Assembly (NCBI GenBank): GCA_963721645.1
Contig: CAVRJK010000002.1
Span: 620,001 to 684,000 of the forward strand
Direction of reading: 5' to 3'
From: JALZKA01 sp963721645
GTDB lineage: Bacteria > Actinomycetota > Thermoleophilia > Solirubrobacterales > 70-9
DNA: 64,000 nucleotides
The notes below the pieces were generated by a model. It was not told where the DNA came from and searched no databases. It worked only from the letters and a program-made list of their open reading frames with translations. The position numbers were made by a program, and so were the translations under genes. Positions 8,687 to 17,526 of the stretch are shown here, in pieces (within the stretch, counting starts at the first letter, position 1; the number at the start of each line of letters is the position of its first letter).

Positions 8687-9327
8687 AGCTCCACGGTAAC
8701 CGCTGACGTGATGAACGCGGCAAGCGGACCGGTCGGAATGCCGGCGATTTCCCCGCCTCCTTCGACCACGCGCACGCGCCCATCGTCTGATGCGACCTTC
8801 ATGTCCAGATCGACGTCGGCCTCGGCGCCCCCGGTCGCAACGCTCAGGATTCCCCCAAGGATGTCCACGCCGGGCAGGTCAAAGCTCTCGGCGCCGAACT
8901 CCGCAAGGTCTGAAACGGACGTGGTGCCCGTCGCCTCCAGGGAGTAGGGCTCGTCACCGTTGCGGGTGAGGACGAAGTTCTCGAGCCGGACCGGGCCCAT
9001 CGAGGAGTCGCGAATGATGATTTCGACGTCGTCGAAGCGATCGAGGTCGTCAAAGACAACGGGATCGTCCGCGGCGATGACCTCGAGGTCGAGACCCGTG
9101 GCTTCGATGTCGATGCGGTCTCCGGCACCCCACAAGAGGCGAGCAGCCGGGGATGCGCTCAGTGAAGCTTCGGCTGCGCCGCCGTTCTCGGTCAGCCGAT
9201 CCTCGATGACGCCCTCGCCGACGCCCGGCAGGAAGATCTGGCTCACCACGAGCACGAGAACGATTGCTGCGCCCAGGAAAGCGGCGATCCGGCCCGGAAT
9301 CGACTTCGGAAAATGGATCGAGGGCAC
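8683..9327 (-). CDS. LmeA-like DUF2993 protein with N-terminal membrane anchor
   Basis: A 214-residue protein with an N-terminal hydrophobic segment (about residues 13-33) and an exported beta-rich domain. The order of elements (anchor, IEDRLTENGG, SPAARLLWGAGDRIDIEATGL, then acidic beta strands) matches the DUF2993 family, whose mycobacterial member LmeA binds phospholipids in the periplasm and supports lipomannan maturation. It is probably located outside the membrane in the cell envelope. It is coupled to the downstream hydrolase. Its start lies close to the divergent DUF5995 gene, so both promoters must be compressed. Confidence 0.75.
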   Translation of the reverse strand: MPSIHFPKSIPGRIAAFLGAAIVLVLVVSQIFLPGVGEGVIEDRLTENGGAAEASLSASPAARLLWGAGDRIDIEATGLDLEVIAADDPVVFDDLDRFDDVEIIIRDSSMGPVRLENFVLTRNGDEPYSLEATGTTSVSDLAEFGAESFDLPGVDILGGILSVATGGAEADVDLDMKVASDDGRVRVVEGGGEIAGIPTGPLAAFITSAVTVEL

Positions 9328-9375
9328 GGTTCAAGCTTGGCAGGAGCGAGAGGCGGCGATACCATCCCTCACGTC

Positions 9376-10290
9376 TTGGGGGCAAGGAATACACGAATTG
9401 CAGTGGCGTCGGCGCTGGCGGCATCCGCCCTCGCGCTCGGCGCCATGCCCGCTTCCTCCGAGGTGCCGAGCCTCGAATGGACCGCTCTCTTGCCGGCCAT
9501 CCCGACCGCGCAGAATCCGCAGCCCGGACCCGTCGCGACCTGCAAGAAGGCGACCCCCGGCTGTATCCGCGCACAGGTTCGGCGCCTGCGAGCCGCCCGC
9601 GACCGCTACGGATGCGACCACCGAGCGGTCTTTGCCACCACTTACCTCATGTTGACCAAGCAGATTCTCGAGGACGTGAAGTCCGGCCTCGTCGAGCGCG
9701 ACTACATCGACCCTGAATATCTGTACGTCGAAGACGCGGTTTTCAACAACGTCTATCAGCGAACGCTCAGGGCTTGGAAGGGCGGTCGCGAGGTTGCCGA
9801 TGCATGGCGGATCGCCTTCGAGACGGCTGAGCGCGATGACACGGGAGCGGTGCAGGACATGCTCCTGGGAATCAACGCCCATGTCCAGAACGACATGCCG
9901 TTCGTGCTGGCGTCGCTCGGCCTGACCACCCCCAACGGCCGAACTCGGAAGCCCGATCACGACGAGGCCAACGGCTCGCTCAATCGCGGCTACGAGGACG
10001 TGGTGGAGGAGGTGCGCGTGCGCTTCGACGAGGCGATCGGGCTTTCGAATCCGGCGGCCCTGCCGGCTGATGATCTTCTGGGTCTGGAGCTGGTGCGCGG
10101 CTGGCGCGAGAACGTGTGGCGAAACGCAGAGAAGCTCTTGAACGCCCACGGCAAGCAGGAGAAGCGCCAGGTCGCAAAGCAGATCGAAGCCGACGCAGCG
10201 GTCACGGCCAACGCGCTTGCGGCGGGCGGGATCCCCGGCTACGGCGCAACACGCGATACGTACTGCCTCGCGGGGCCATCAGGAGGGTGA
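9376..10290 (+). CDS. Secreted DUF5995 family protein
   Basis: About 304 residues with a signal peptide (hydrophobic run IAVASALAASALALG, cleavage near PASSE). The mature part is helical with YGCDHRAVFATTYL, LGINAHVQNDMPFVLASLGL and KPDHDEAN, His/Asp-rich stretches I associate with DUF5995. Function is unknown. The start is uncertain. The TTG at 9376 gives a compact signal peptide, whereas the ATG at 9313 would overlap the divergent DUF2993 gene by 15 bases. The stop shares bases with the next ATG (TGATG), so the two secreted proteins are cotranslated. Confidence 0.78.
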   Translation: MGARNTRIAVASALAASALALGAMPASSEVPSLEWTALLPAIPTAQNPQPGPVATCKKATPGCIRAQVRRLRAARDRYGCDHRAVFATTYLMLTKQILEDVKSGLVERDYIDPEYLYVEDAVFNNVYQRTLRAWKGGREVADAWRIAFETAERDDTGAVQDMLLGINAHVQNDMPFVLASLGLTTPNGRTRKPDHDEANGSLNRGYEDVVEEVRVRFDEAIGLSNPAALPADDLLGLELVRGWRENVWRNAEKLLNAHGKQEKRQVAKQIEADAAVTANALAAGGIPGYGATRDTYCLAGPSGG

Positions 10291-11288
10291 TGAGGGTAAA
10301 AGAGATACTGATCGTGAGTGCGGTAGCTGCAACCGTCTACCTTGCGTCGGCTCCAGCGGTTCACGCAAACCTGCCGTTCAACGGTAATAACCCGCCCGAC
10401 ATCTGGGACACGATGAGTGAGATCCCACCGCTTTCGATCGCCGCATTCCCGGGAGCGAACGCGGCTCAAGCTGCCAAGTCGGCTGGGCAGCTCGGCGACT
10501 TCCCTCGGCAGGGGTCGAGCTTCCAGGTGTTCTCCACCGGCGCCGCGACGCTCGCGGACGAAGCGGGCACAGCAACGACAACGGGCACGGAGTACGGCAC
10601 ATCGTCGGCTAATCCGTCCGCCGCTTTGGATCCGGGCTCAGCAGCGGCGGTGTACGACATGACTGGGCTGGACTCGCAGTTCGTCGTGCCGCTGAAAGCT
10701 GATTGCCTCTCTTTCGACTTCGTCTTTTTGACCGACGAGACGAGCGGTTCGAACCAGTATCGGGATGGTTTCTATGCGCAGGTGACCTCGAACACCACGA
10801 TGTCTGACCTCACCACAGCTCAAACCGCGACCTTTTCGCAATCGGATGCCGCCGGGACGACTTATGATTCCGCAACATCTCGCATCCGCGCTCAGGCTCC
10901 CGTGGTCCCGGGGAGTACGAGCGCGATGTCCTTGCGTCTGTGGGACGCGACCGACGACGCATTGGATTCCGCCGTCTTTGTAGACAGGATCATCCTTGAC
11001 AAGAATCCGAACTGCGGATCGGGCTTTGGGCCGCCCGTTCCGACCACGGAGATCACCCAGGGCCCACCGAAGACAACTGCCAAGCGCAAGGCAAGGTTTG
11101 AATTTGAGTCCCCCAGCGATCCCGAATCGTCGTTCGAGTGCAGCCTGGATGGGGCCCAGTTCAAGTCCTGCGAGGCGCCGCTGGCAACGAAGAGGCTGAG
11201 GAAAGGTAAGCACGCCTTCGAGGTTCGTGCGGTCCTTGACGAGTGGGTCGACGACAGCGCGGCCAAGACCTCCTGGAAGATCAAGTAG
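10290..11288 (+). CDS. Secreted choice-of-anchor-L-like protein with C-terminal beta-sandwich
   Basis: A 332-residue protein with a signal peptide (residues 1-26, ending VHANLP). The middle shows SFDFVFLTDE followed by YRDGFYAQV, the hallmark of choice-of-anchor L surface proteins. The last 85 residues (TTEITQGPPK... SSFECSLDG... KGKHAFEVRAV) are an Ig-like module common in secreted proteins of Thermoleophilia. It is probably an extracellular surface protein of unknown role. The ATG overlaps the upstream stop. There is no visible sorting motif or C-terminal membrane anchor. Confidence 0.75.
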   Translation: MRVKEILIVSAVAATVYLASAPAVHANLPFNGNNPPDIWDTMSEIPPLSIAAFPGANAAQAAKSAGQLGDFPRQGSSFQVFSTGAATLADEAGTATTTGTEYGTSSANPSAALDPGSAAAVYDMTGLDSQFVVPLKADCLSFDFVFLTDETSGSNQYRDGFYAQVTSNTTMSDLTTAQTATFSQSDAAGTTYDSATSRIRAQAPVVPGSTSAMSLRLWDATDDALDSAVFVDRIILDKNPNCGSGFGPPVPTTEITQGPPKTTAKRKARFEFESPSDPESSFECSLDGAQFKSCEAPLATKRLRKGKHAFEVRAVLDEWVDDSAAKTSWKIK

Positions 11289-11295
11289 CGGTTAG

Positions 11296-12180
11296 TTGAG
11301 CCCTTCCGAGGAGCGGTTCGCCCGGGTGGGCGAGCTCGAGATCTGCTGGCAGCAGTTCGGCCGAGACGGCGACCCGCCCGTCCTCATGATCATGGGGCTG
11401 GGCGCCCAGATGATCCTCTGGCCCGACGAGCTCTGCGAGCTGATCGCGGCCGAGGGGTTTCGCGTCATCCGCTTCGACAACAGAGATTCTGGCCGCTCGA
11501 CGGTTCTGGCCGACGCTCCGACCGGGACGGTGCCGCAGGCGCTTGCCGGGGAGATCCCGCCGGGGGCCTACTCGCTCTCCGACATGGCGGGAGATGCGGT
11601 GGGCCTGCTCGCGGAGCTGGATATCGAGGCGGCGCACGTAGTCGGCTCGTCCCTCGGTGGGATGATCGCCCAGACGCTCGCGATCGAGCATCCGGACAGG
11701 GTGCTGTCGCTCGCGTCGATCATGTCCACAACCGGCGACCGCTCCGTCGGGCACGCAACGCAGGCGGGAATCGAGGCCCTTACGACCGTGCCGCCTCCGG
11801 ATCGAGACGGCTACATCGCGGCGCTCGTTGAGGCGCGGCGGAAGATCGGCTCGCCGGGTTTTCCCTTCGACGAGGATCGCGCACGGCATACGGCCGGGCT
11901 GGGTTTCGACCGCGGCTTTCACCCCAAGGGGACCGTCCGCCAGACCGTCGCGATCATCGGCTCGGGCGACCGGACCGCGCAACTGGCGGAGGTCGCCGTG
12001 CCCACGGTGGTGATCCACGGCGAGGAAGACCCGCTGATCGGTGTATCGGGCGGCGAGGCAACCGCTGCGGCCATTCCGGGCGCAGGACTCGTGGTGATTG
12101 AAGGGATGGGTCACGACCTGCCCGCGGACGTGTGGGGGCAGGTCGCTGACGAGGTGGTCCAGAACTTCCGGCGCGCCTGA
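11296..12180 (+). CDS. Alpha/beta hydrolase, RdmC-like esterase type
   Basis: A 294-residue alpha/beta hydrolase. Features are MIMGLGAQM (oxyanion hole), FDNRDSGRS (60-68, characteristic of RdmC/aclacinomycin methylesterase relatives), nucleophile Ser119 in GSSLGG, Asp in HGEEDPLI and His in GMGHDLP. The substrate is unknown. The TTG start at 11296 lies seven bases after the previous stop. Downstream, a short hairpin (CGGGTC/GACCCG arms, around 12217-12240) separates it from the convergent patatin gene. Confidence 0.82.
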   Translation: MSPSEERFARVGELEICWQQFGRDGDPPVLMIMGLGAQMILWPDELCELIAAEGFRVIRFDNRDSGRSTVLADAPTGTVPQALAGEIPPGAYSLSDMAGDAVGLLAELDIEAAHVVGSSLGGMIAQTLAIEHPDRVLSLASIMSTTGDRSVGHATQAGIEALTTVPPPDRDGYIAALVEARRKIGSPGFPFDEDRARHTAGLGFDRGFHPKGTVRQTVAIIGSGDRTAQLAEVAVPTVVIHGEEDPLIGVSGGEATAAAIPGAGLVVIEGMGHDLPADVWGQVADEVVQNFRRA

Positions 12181-12246
12181 CGCGACGCTCTCGACGCCCA
12201 GGCGTGAGGAGATGACGGGTCAGCGGCGGCGCCGACCCGGCGGGCC

Positions 12247-13365
12247 CTAAGCAGGGTCGGCGAGCTTGGCGCCGTTGCCGTTTGACCCGTACACGGCCGA
12301 GCCGGGCTTGAGGTCGGCGAGGCTCATCGACGGCCACCCGGACACCGGGCCCGTGGGCCTGTGGATCTTCTCGGGCCGCGAAGCCTTGGGAAGCCTGGCC
12401 AGAAGCTCAACGTTCTCGGGGGCGTTCAGCTGGCGCTTGACCGTTTCGATCGCCACCTCGAGCGTGCGATGCTGGTTCTTGCGGCTCATGAGGTTTCGGC
12501 CCATCGAGTCGAGATCTTCCTTTTGCGGCTGAATCAGGACGACTTCGGTGCCGCGCGCACGCATCGTGCGGGCCTCGGTGCCGAGTCGCCGGCCAGAGGC
12601 ACCGCGCACGGCCCTGTCGGCCCACTCGAGCGGGTTCCAGGCGCGGGTGGGGTGGAGAGAAGAGGTGGGGTTGAGGCAGATGACGAGATCCATGTGGGCG
12701 TCGCGAAGGATGTCCATGTTGGAAGTGGAGTACATGCCGCCGTCCACGTAGCGCTTGTCGCCGATCTGGACAGGGTGGTAGAAGCCGGGGATTGCGCAGG
12801 ATGCGGCAACGGCGTCCGCGAGCCTTGCCTTCGGGCCCTTCGGCCGGCCGAAAACGGTGCGGCGCCCCGTCGCGTAGTCGCAGGCAACCACCCGCATGCC
12901 GGGATGAGGGCTCCACTCGGGGCCGGACGACCGGCGGACTATTTCCTTCAGCGGCTCGGTGGTGACGAAGCCGCGCGGCAGCCAGCCCGCGGCGACCATC
13001 GCCGGGGGGTACTTGAACGGCTCGCGTGAGGTCCGCATCGCGAGGCTCCATGATCCGGGGCCGACGGGAGGCCACGCCTTGGCGAGTCTGAAGGTCGCTC
13101 CCGCGGAGCGGTCGGCGTCTGACGCCGGGCGGCCCTGGGAGTCGGTGAGGCCTTCGATGGTCTCGCCTGCGGAGTGGGCGACCATGAACCAGATCGGCGT
13201 GCCGGCGGCGACGATCGATCCGATCATGGAGCCGGCGGAGGTGCCGACGATCCGAGTCGCCTCCATCGGATCCCAGCCGGTCTCGGTGGCGAGCGCGGAC
13301 AGTCCACCGGTCAGCCAAGCGCCGCCCTGAATTCCTCCCGCACCGAGGACCAAACCCACCCTCAT
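12247..13365 (-). CDS. Patatin-like phospholipase
   Basis: A 372-residue protein with the patatin catalytic set: glycine-rich oxyanion loop GAGGIQGG (8-15), nucleophile Ser43 in GTSAG, and dyad Asp208 in YVDGG. It would hydrolyse acyl esters of lipids. No signal peptide is apparent, so it is probably cytoplasmic or peripheral. The ATG at 13365 is chosen because the patatin fold begins at MRVGLVLGAGG; the 43-codon upstream extension runs through a palindromic repeat and is unlikely to be coding. Confidence 0.87.
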   Translation of the reverse strand: MRVGLVLGAGGIQGGAWLTGGLSALATETGWDPMEATRIVGTSAGSMIGSIVAAGTPIWFMVAHSAGETIEGLTDSQGRPASDADRSAGATFRLAKAWPPVGPGSWSLAMRTSREPFKYPPAMVAAGWLPRGFVTTEPLKEIVRRSSGPEWSPHPGMRVVACDYATGRRTVFGRPKGPKARLADAVAASCAIPGFYHPVQIGDKRYVDGGMYSTSNMDILRDAHMDLVICLNPTSSLHPTRAWNPLEWADRAVRGASGRRLGTEARTMRARGTEVVLIQPQKEDLDSMGRNLMSRKNQHRTLEVAIETVKRQLNAPENVELLARLPKASRPEKIHRPTGPVSGWPSMSLADLKPGSAVYGSNGNGAKLADPA

Positions 13366-13417
13366 CGTGAGCGGAAGGGTACCCAGAGGTACGGCTGTCA
13401 CGCCTTTAATGGGTTGA

Positions 13418-13484
13418 CCGGTACCAGGTACCTGGCCACCTCTTATCTCAGGACCCGACTGTTCCACCGGGTACCTGGTACCGG
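13418..13484. repeat. Paired GGTACC-W-GGTACC palindromes forming a 15-bp inverted repeat
   Basis: CCGGTACCAGGTACC at 13418-13432 is exactly complementary to GGTACCTGGTACCGG at 13470-13484, separated by 37 bases. Each arm is itself an odd palindrome (GGTACC, A or T, GGTACC). The element fills the gap between the patatin and lemA starts, so it may also affect their transcription. It resembles a REP doublet; no transposase is nearby. Confidence 0.75.
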
Positions 13485-13493
13485 AGAGATACA

Positions 13494-14075
13494 TTGCCCG
13501 ACGTGTCCTTGGGGGTGATCATCGCTCTGGCCGTCGTAGCCGTTGTCGTGCTGTGGGTCATCGTCACCTACAACCGGCTGGTCCAGCTCAGGCTCGCCTG
13601 CGAGAGCTCGTGGTCTCAGATCGACGTCGCGCTCCGCCTCAGGCACGATCTGGTGCCTCGGCTGGCTGAAGCGGTTGCGGGTTATGCCGGTCACGAGCGC
13701 AAGACGTTCGAAAACGTGGCGGCGGCCCGGAGTCAGGCGGTTGCCGCAAACGGAGCGGCGCCCGCAGCTCGCGGGCCTGCGGAGGCCGTGCTTGGTGCCG
13801 CGATCGGACCGGCGATGCTGCTTGCCGAGGACTATCCAGAGCTCCTTGCGACGGAGAACTTCACCCAGCTGCAGACCGAGCTCGCGTCGGTCGAGGAGAA
13901 GATCTCGATCACCCGCCGCGTCTATAACGACACGGTGGAGACCTACAACACGAAGATCCAGGTCTTCCCGCCGGTGGTCGTCGCGAGCATCTTCAGTTTC
14001 GAGCGCCGGGAGTTCTTCGACGCGCCGGCGGCCGCCGACGTGGCGCCCGAGGTGAGAGTGGGGGGCGGACCATGA
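13494..14075 (+). CDS. LemA family membrane protein
   Basis: A 193-residue LemA-type protein with one N-terminal helix (about residues 6-26) followed by a long helical domain with WSQIDVALRLRHDLVPRLAEAV, the family core, and YNDTVETYNTKIQVFP near the C-terminus. LemA proteins are anchored helical-bundle proteins of uncertain role and often neighbour DUF2207 proteins, as here. The TTG start at 13494 lies just past the palindromic repeat; a GTG nine bases later is an alternative. The stop overlaps the DUF2207 start (ATGA). Confidence 0.87.
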   Translation: MPDVSLGVIIALAVVAVVVLWVIVTYNRLVQLRLACESSWSQIDVALRLRHDLVPRLAEAVAGYAGHERKTFENVAAARSQAVAANGAAPAARGPAEAVLGAAIGPAMLLAEDYPELLATENFTQLQTELASVEEKISITRRVYNDTVETYNTKIQVFPPVVVASIFSFERREFFDAPAAADVAPEVRVGGGP

Positions 14076-15943
14076 GGATCGCCTCGAGGATCGTCTGGCG
14101 ACTGGTGCTTCTCGCGATCTTCGGCGGGATCCTTTACGCGATCGGCCTCGTCAACTGGAGTGAGGTCGAGCGGAGCTTCCGGATCGACGAGGCGGACGTG
14201 CTGGTGGAGGTGCAGGACGACGGGAGCCTCCACGTGACCGAGCAGCTCACCTTTGACTTCACCGGCTACTTCTCCGGCGCCTACCGCGACATCCCGCTCG
14301 CGGAGGGGGCTCGGGCGAGGAACGTGGTGGTCTCGGAGGGCGAGCAGGAGTACGCACCGGGCGGAGCGACCGGTCTCGGCTCATACGACCGGCCCGGGAC
14401 GTTTGGAGCGGAGCAGCTGGAGATCGACGATCCGGACGGCGGGCCGACCAGGGGCTTTCGCGTCGTGTGGCACTACGAGGCGGATTCCGAAGAGCGAATC
14501 TTCCAGGTGGAGTACGACGTAGACGGCGTCGTCGATGCCTACGACGACGTGGTCTACGTGCCGTGGGCGGTGTGGGGAAGCCAGTGGCAGTTCAACCTCG
14601 ACAACCTCCACGCCGAGATCGCGCTCGCCGACTCGGACGCTGAGCCCGAGGACGCGTGGCTGCGGCCGCGAGGGCTCGGGGTCGAGCCCGACTTGGGGCC
14701 GGGGTCGGCGTCGGTTGACGTGGAGCGGTTGCCGGCCGGCGAGGAGGCTGCGATGACGGCCGTCTTCCCGCGCAGCGCGGTGAGCTCGATCGAGGGCGCC
14801 AACGCGCAATCTGGCGACGGGCTCGAAAAGGTCGTGGCCGAGGAAGACCAGATCACGGATGACCAGGGGCTGATCTCCAAGGCATCCGCCTGGGTGGGCG
14901 AGAACGTGGTCCTGATCGAAATCATCTGGACGCTCTTGGTCCTCGCGGCTTCCGCGAACCTCTACGTCCGCGCTCGAGAGGGGCGAGCTGACGGCGTTTC
15001 GAAGTATCTGCCGGAGCCGCCGTCCGACGATTCGCCCGCCCTCGCGTACGCGTATGCGAACGAGGGGGACTTCGACGACCGGTTGGTGTTGGCGACGCTC
15101 CTCGATCTGGTGGACCGGGGCTTCTACGACGCGAAGCCCGCCGAGGGCAAGGAGCTGGACCTGATCCTCGCCGTCCCGGGGAATCGCGTCGACGCTTCCG
15201 GTCTCGAGAAGTACGAGGCAAAGGCGATGGATTTCTTTGACGACCTCCTGAACGACGGCGGGCCGTGTGAGCTCGGCAAGCTGAGCGACCGGATCCCCAA
15301 ACATTCGAGCAAGTGGCGTCAACGGTGGGAGTCCCTGACGGGTGCGCTCGATGACGTCGAGAAGGGGAAACTGGACTGGGACCGGACGTTTGTGGATGCC
15401 CGGACGACGGTCGCCTTGGTCGCGTTCCTCGGCTACCTCGGGATCCTGCTCCTCTACTTCGACCGCACTCGCCTGGTCTCGATCCCGCTGTTTGCGATGG
15501 TCGCGGGGATGCTCTTCATCTATCTGCTCCCGAAGCGGTATCTGAAGCGGATGAACACCGCCAGCAGGCTCAAGAGCGCCGAGTGGAACGCGTTCGCGCA
15601 GTGGACCAGGGATTTCCCCCGCCTGGCCGACGATCCGCCGGCAACGCTCCTTTTGTGGCGGCGCATCCTCGTCTACGCGGTCGCGTTCGGCACCGCCGAC
15701 CGCCTCATCGGATCAGGCCGGATCCCGGAGCCGGTGGTCGAGGAGGCGATGACCCACGGCATCTGGATCTATCCCCACATGAGCGGCATGGAGTCCGGCA
15801 TCACGCCGAGCTTCGACGGGTTCGCCTCTGGCTTTGCGAGCCAGGTCGCTCCCGAGCCGTCGTCTTCGAGCGGCGGGGGAGGGGGCGGCTTCTCCGGCGG
15901 CGGCGGAGGGTTCTCGGGTGGGGGCGGAGGTGGCGCGTGGTGA
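14072..15943 (+). CDS. DUF2207 domain membrane protein
   Basis: A 623-residue protein with an N-terminal helix (about 9-27), a large extracytoplasmic beta domain of DUF2207 type (about 35-240; VEVQDDGSLHVTEQLTFDF, YRDIPL), a helix near 280-300, a cytoplasmic region, two closely spaced helices near 445-490, and a glycine-rich tail ending in GGGGGGAW. Such tails are typical of this family. It is translationally coupled to lemA, a widespread pairing that suggests a joint envelope function which is not established. Confidence 0.87.
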   Translation: MRIASRIVWRLVLLAIFGGILYAIGLVNWSEVERSFRIDEADVLVEVQDDGSLHVTEQLTFDFTGYFSGAYRDIPLAEGARARNVVVSEGEQEYAPGGATGLGSYDRPGTFGAEQLEIDDPDGGPTRGFRVVWHYEADSEERIFQVEYDVDGVVDAYDDVVYVPWAVWGSQWQFNLDNLHAEIALADSDAEPEDAWLRPRGLGVEPDLGPGSASVDVERLPAGEEAAMTAVFPRSAVSSIEGANAQSGDGLEKVVAEEDQITDDQGLISKASAWVGENVVLIEIIWTLLVLAASANLYVRAREGRADGVSKYLPEPPSDDSPALAYAYANEGDFDDRLVLATLLDLVDRGFYDAKPAEGKELDLILAVPGNRVDASGLEKYEAKAMDFFDDLLNDGGPCELGKLSDRIPKHSSKWRQRWESLTGALDDVEKGKLDWDRTFVDARTTVALVAFLGYLGILLLYFDRTRLVSIPLFAMVAGMLFIYLLPKRYLKRMNTASRLKSAEWNAFAQWTRDFPRLADDPPATLLLWRRILVYAVAFGTADRLIGSGRIPEPVVEEAMTHGIWIYPHMSGMESGITPSFDGFASGFASQVAPEPSSSSGGGGGGFSGGGGGFSGGGGGGAW

Positions 15944-15953
15944 GCCCGCCCTC

Positions 15954-16313
15954 CTAGCCCAAGCGGAAGATCTCGACCGAGTAGAGGTGCGTGATCGACG
16001 TGTTGCTGAGGAAGCTGGTCACCCGGCGGCCAGTTGCCCTCTCGATGATTGCCGTAAAGGTCGGCTCGATCGCCTGCTGAAACGAGGATCGCATGCTTGC
16101 CACCGATTCGGTGTGGCCGCCCTCCAGGAGCGTCTTCTCGCTCGGTGCCAGTTCGAGCTGATCGAGTAGGACAACGACAACGTCGTCCAGGATGTGGACG
16201 GCGACCTGGCCGGCTCCAGTCCCGTAGGAGTCGAGGTGGACCTTCAAAACCTGTTCCGCGATCTGGGCATGCGGGTTCGTCTCCATTGCTGGATCGGACG
16301 GGGTATGAGACAT
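15954..16313 (-). CDS. MpsC/DUF2294 domain protein 1
   Basis: A 119-residue protein of the DUF2294 family, named after MpsC of the Na+-translocating membrane potential-generating system. The core is QVAVHILDDVVVVLLDQLEL, followed by EKTLLEGG, a helix with FQQAIEPTFTAIIERATGRRV, and a final strand. The ATG at 16313 is chosen; the frame upstream is antisense to the sigma gene. A second family member lies at 17527, so two copies flank the sigma/STAS pair. It is probably cytoplasmic; its role here is unknown. Confidence 0.75.
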   Translation of the reverse strand: MSHTPSDPAMETNPHAQIAEQVLKVHLDSYGTGAGQVAVHILDDVVVVLLDQLELAPSEKTLLEGGHTESVASMRSSFQQAIEPTFTAIIERATGRRVTSFLSNTSITHLYSVEIFRLG

Positions 16314-16344
16314 CAGCCTCCGGTGCGAGTAATGCGGGGGAAGC

Positions 16345-17013
16345 TCAGGGCCGCGAATCGCGGCGGAGCGCTTCAAGCGCTTGGCGTCGGCGGCGCGGTT
16401 TGCGGCGCGCGACAGTGGTAAGGATAGGCGCCGGAGCGGGAGAGACCTGGGCCGCCTCCATTTTCCCCCGAAGCTTTTCGAGTCCCAGGCGGATCCTGCT
16501 CTTGACCGTACCGAGCGGCAGATGGAGGCGCGCCGCGATTTCGGCATGGGTCAGGCCGCCGTAAAAGGCCAGTGCGATCACCTCGATCTGGATCCGGGGA
16601 AGCTCGCTGACAAGGGCGTGCAGCGCTCCAGCGTTGTCTTTCGCGACGACGACGTCCAGGACCGAGATCGATCCATCGTCGTCGGGCACGCTTCTTCCCT
16701 GAGTAAGCGGCGGGCGACTTTTTTCGCTGCGGACTCTGTCGATCGCACGTCGCCGGACGATCGTCATTGCCCAAGCTCTGAACGAGCCCCGTTCGACCTC
16801 GAATGCGTGCCTGGTCTGCCAGATCTCGAAGAAGGACTCCTGGACGACATCCTCGGCACGCCCTGCGTCCCGAGCGATCCGGCGGGCGAGCCCGAGGGCG
16901 CGGGGAGCGTGCCGGTCGAACAACAACTCGAAGGCTGACGATCGGTCTTGCTGAACCTCGTGCATGAGGTCCTCGTCGCTGATGGCCAGGGGGCCGCTCA
17001 GCGACCCAGGCAT
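16345..17013 (-). CDS. ECF-type RNA polymerase sigma factor
   Basis: A 222-residue two-domain sigma factor. Region 2 covers about residues 28-95 (AFELLFDRHAPRALGLARRI, DVVQESFFEIW, WAMTIVRRRAIDRVR). Region 4 covers about 128-180 with the helix-turn-helix LTHAEIAARLHLPLGTVKSRI. It resembles SigK/RpoE-type ECF factors. The ATG at 17013 is preferred; a TTG two codons upstream would overlap the STAS stop. There is no classical anti-sigma gene next to it, but the upstream STAS protein suggests partner-switching control. Confidence 0.88.
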   Translation of the reverse strand: MPGSLSGPLAISDEDLMHEVQQDRSSAFELLFDRHAPRALGLARRIARDAGRAEDVVQESFFEIWQTRHAFEVERGSFRAWAMTIVRRRAIDRVRSEKSRPPLTQGRSVPDDDGSISVLDVVVAKDNAGALHALVSELPRIQIEVIALAFYGGLTHAEIAARLHLPLGTVKSRIRLGLEKLRGKMEAAQVSPAPAPILTTVARRKPRRRRQALEALRRDSRP

Positions 17014-17015
17014 CG

Positions 17016-17381
17016 TCAAGAGTGTCCAACTCCGTCGTCCCCAAATGGGATCGTCTGATCGAGCGAGGTCAGACGAAAGATTTCGCCTACACGACCGTTG
17101 CCGCGCGTGACTTGAAGGCGATTGCCATCACGGATGGAACGGCGGCTCGCCTGAAGAATCGTATGGAGAGTGCTCGCGTCGAGGTCAGAGACGCGGTCGA
17201 TATCGAGGAGGATTCTGGTTGCGCTGCTCGCCTCCGCCTGCGCCAGCACATGCCGGAGTTCGAGATAACCGCTGTCGCCGAGCCTGCCCTGAATACGGAT
17301 CAGGTAAAGGTCGTCCCGGTAAGACACCCGAATCGGGGAGGACGTAGCGACATGAATGTCGGGCCGACGGTTCTGTGACAC
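17016..17381 (-). CDS. STAS domain anti-sigma factor antagonist
   Basis: A 121-residue STAS protein. The DLDASTLHTI segment (67-76) matches the SpoIIAA/RsbV phosphorylation loop, with Ser70 as the likely phosphoacceptor. In partner switching, the unphosphorylated form sequesters an anti-sigma kinase and frees the sigma factor. It has a GTG start at 17381, and its stop abuts the ECF sigma gene directly, which implies cotranscription. No kinase is encoded in the window, so its partner must be elsewhere. Confidence 0.8.
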   Translation of the reverse strand: MSQNRRPDIHVATSSPIRVSYRDDLYLIRIQGRLGDSGYLELRHVLAQAEASSATRILLDIDRVSDLDASTLHTILQASRRSIRDGNRLQVTRGNGRVGEIFRLTSLDQTIPFGDDGVGHS

Positions 17382-17526
17382 TGGAACTCCTCGGTCGCGG
17401 GATCGACGTCGAGGAAGTCAGGTGCCATTGCTAGGTCACGAACGAGGTGACCCAACCTGGGCGCGAATGCCCTCCGAATCACGAAGACTAACTCACCGAG
17501 CGCCCCTGTGCAAGGACGAGAGCGGA

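Noticed and set aside
13366..13494. 43-codon N-terminal extension of the patatin
   Set aside because: It reads through the paired GGTACC palindromes and the lemA start region; the patatin fold begins at 13365.
15868..15940. Short-period G-rich repeats resembling a tandem repeat array
   Set aside because: These are codons of the glycine-rich tail of the DUF2207 protein.
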